Source: Rhodopirellula sp. P2
Lineage (GTDB): Bacteria; Planctomycetota; Planctomycetia; Pirellulales; Pirellulaceae
NCBI RefSeq assembly: GCF_028768465.1
Contig: NZ_CP118225.1
Coordinates: forward strand, 7,173,001 to 7,237,000
Length of the DNA stretch: 64,000 nt
Reading direction: 5' to 3'
Shown here: positions 63,503 through 64,000 of the stretch, one piece after another
How the letters are laid out: the number at the start of each line of letters is the position of its first letter
Position numbering within the stretch: position 1 is the first letter of the stretch
The notes under the pieces: model-generated
Told to the model about the DNA's origin: nothing
Seen by the model: the letters and a program-made list of their open reading frames with translations, nothing else
The model's database searches: none
Made by a program: the position numbers and the translations under genes

Positions 63503-64000
63503 AACCGCGGAGCGGTGACAGTCGCCAGCCTCGGGTTTCAACCCGAGGTCTTGGGTGGCGTCCTCGAACCAGGAAAGCCACGGAGTGGTGACAGGTGTTG
63601 GGAGCGCGTGTCCGGCTGCCGTCGCTCCGCGACTCGGTGACCCCGGCTGGACTCCCATGACCTTGGGTTGAAACCCAAGGCTGACGGATTCCGTCGCTCC
63701 GCGACTGGGGTGCGTTTCGATGTCAAACCCATGCTCGTTGGGCCGTGATCACGCTGCGACTGTGGGGTGGAGGCGTTGCATGAGGGAACCGCGGAGCGGT
63801 GGCAGTCGCCAGCCTCGGGTTTCAACCCGAGGTCCTGGGTGGCGTCCTCGAAACAAGAAAGCCACGGAGTGGCGACAGGTGTTGGGAGCGAGTGTCCGGC
63901 TGCCGTCGCTCCGCGACTCGGTGACCCCGGCTGGACTCCCATGACCTTGGGTTGAAACCCAAGGCTGACGGCTTCCGTCGCTCCGCGACTGGGGTGCGTT
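63503..64000. repeat. Two direct copies of a 214-bp palindromic block
   Basis: 63503-63716 and 63787-64000 are nearly identical and 284 bp apart. Each contains CTCGGGTTTCAACCCGAGG and CCTTGGGTTGAAACCCAAGG hairpins joined by CGTCGCTCCGCGACT and CGCGGAGCGGTG words, the same family as 23465-23594. More copies may follow outside the window. Confidence 0.88.

Larger units (their letters stand above)
63310..64000. other. Gene-free right end: terminator and repeat blocks
   Basis: Beyond the terminator at 63353-63394, the remaining 600 bp is made of two copies of a palindromic repeat block (63503-63716 and 63787-64000). The short ORFs here are repeat sequence. The second copy runs to the window edge. 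Confidence 0.75.

Noticed and set aside
63538-63942. 134-residue ORF on the minus strand in the right-end repeats
   Set aside because: It is repeat sequence duplicated with the block and has no independent support.
1-64000. tRNA or rRNA genes
   Set aside because: No cloverleaf or TTCGA-type T-loop pattern was found in the gaps; a covariance search would be decisive.

Overview
The window looks like the chromosome of a Rhodopirellula-like planctomycete (Pirellulaceae). I infer this from the gene content, not from a search: a DUF1592/DUF1552 pair with haem-type and Tat-type signals, a large Ser/Thr kinase with a long extracytoplasmic tail, a MoxR-DUF58-transglutaminase operon, a C30-carotenoid-like cassette, an MfnD-like ATP-grasp enzyme, and many short palindromic repeats between genes. 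I saw no tRNA, rRNA, CRISPR array or complete insertion sequence.

Layout. 1-3370 (minus) is the 5' part of a type I polyketide synthase (KS-AT-start of DH), cut by the left edge. 3629-7330 holds a zinc-ribbon membrane protein and a minus-strand operon (ComEA-like HhH protein, MIP18/DUF59 protein, hotdog thioesterase, ATP-grasp ligase). 7440-13421 runs dapB, mqnD (no normal start codon visible), a 1194-residue protein kinase and a small CxxCH protein, closed by a strong terminator at 13488-13522. A secreted FAD oxidoreductase follows, and then a 327-bp MITE-like element with perfect terminal inverted repeats and a 9-bp target duplication (15789-16133). 16374-18132 (minus) holds a sigma-54 activator and a nitroreductase. 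18092-23383 is a four-gene carotenoid-tailoring operon (aldehyde dehydrogenase, CrtI/CrtN-type desaturase, acyltransferase, glycosyltransferase), tightly coupled by ATGA/GTGA overlaps.

23960-32377 is a cytochrome c oxidase assembly locus: dihaem lipoprotein, a 58-residue membrane peptide, ctaA, ctaB, an ABC exporter pair, SCO1/SenC and DUF420. A phage-like papain-fold/DUF2786 gene and an 18-bp tandem array sit inside it. 32568-35660 holds a zinc peptidase, a YjhG-type xylonate dehydratase and a DUF971 protein. 35626-40243 (minus) is the MoxR-DUF58-transglutaminase operon, followed by small unknown proteins.

42811-46766 is a mutagenesis neighbourhood: a small protein with a clamp-binding-like QLSLF motif, then imuA and imuB. 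Both imu genes carry in-frame 48-bp repeats, a family that also occurs between genes at 4494-4612. Two near-identical palindromes (AGCAAAyGTTTGCT) flank the imuA start and are candidate damage-response operators. 46918-51117 is the DUF1592/DUF1552 pair. 51427-60845 carries cdd, an HtrA-type protease, msrA, mnmE, a DsbD-type reductase, an APH-like kinase and an HDOD protein. recA (62182-63309) is near the right edge, followed by a terminator and two direct copies of a 214-bp palindromic repeat block.

The most notable observations are the in-frame repeats in imuA/imuB, the candidate operators at imuA, the MITE-like element, and the foreign-looking insertion in the oxidase assembly locus.
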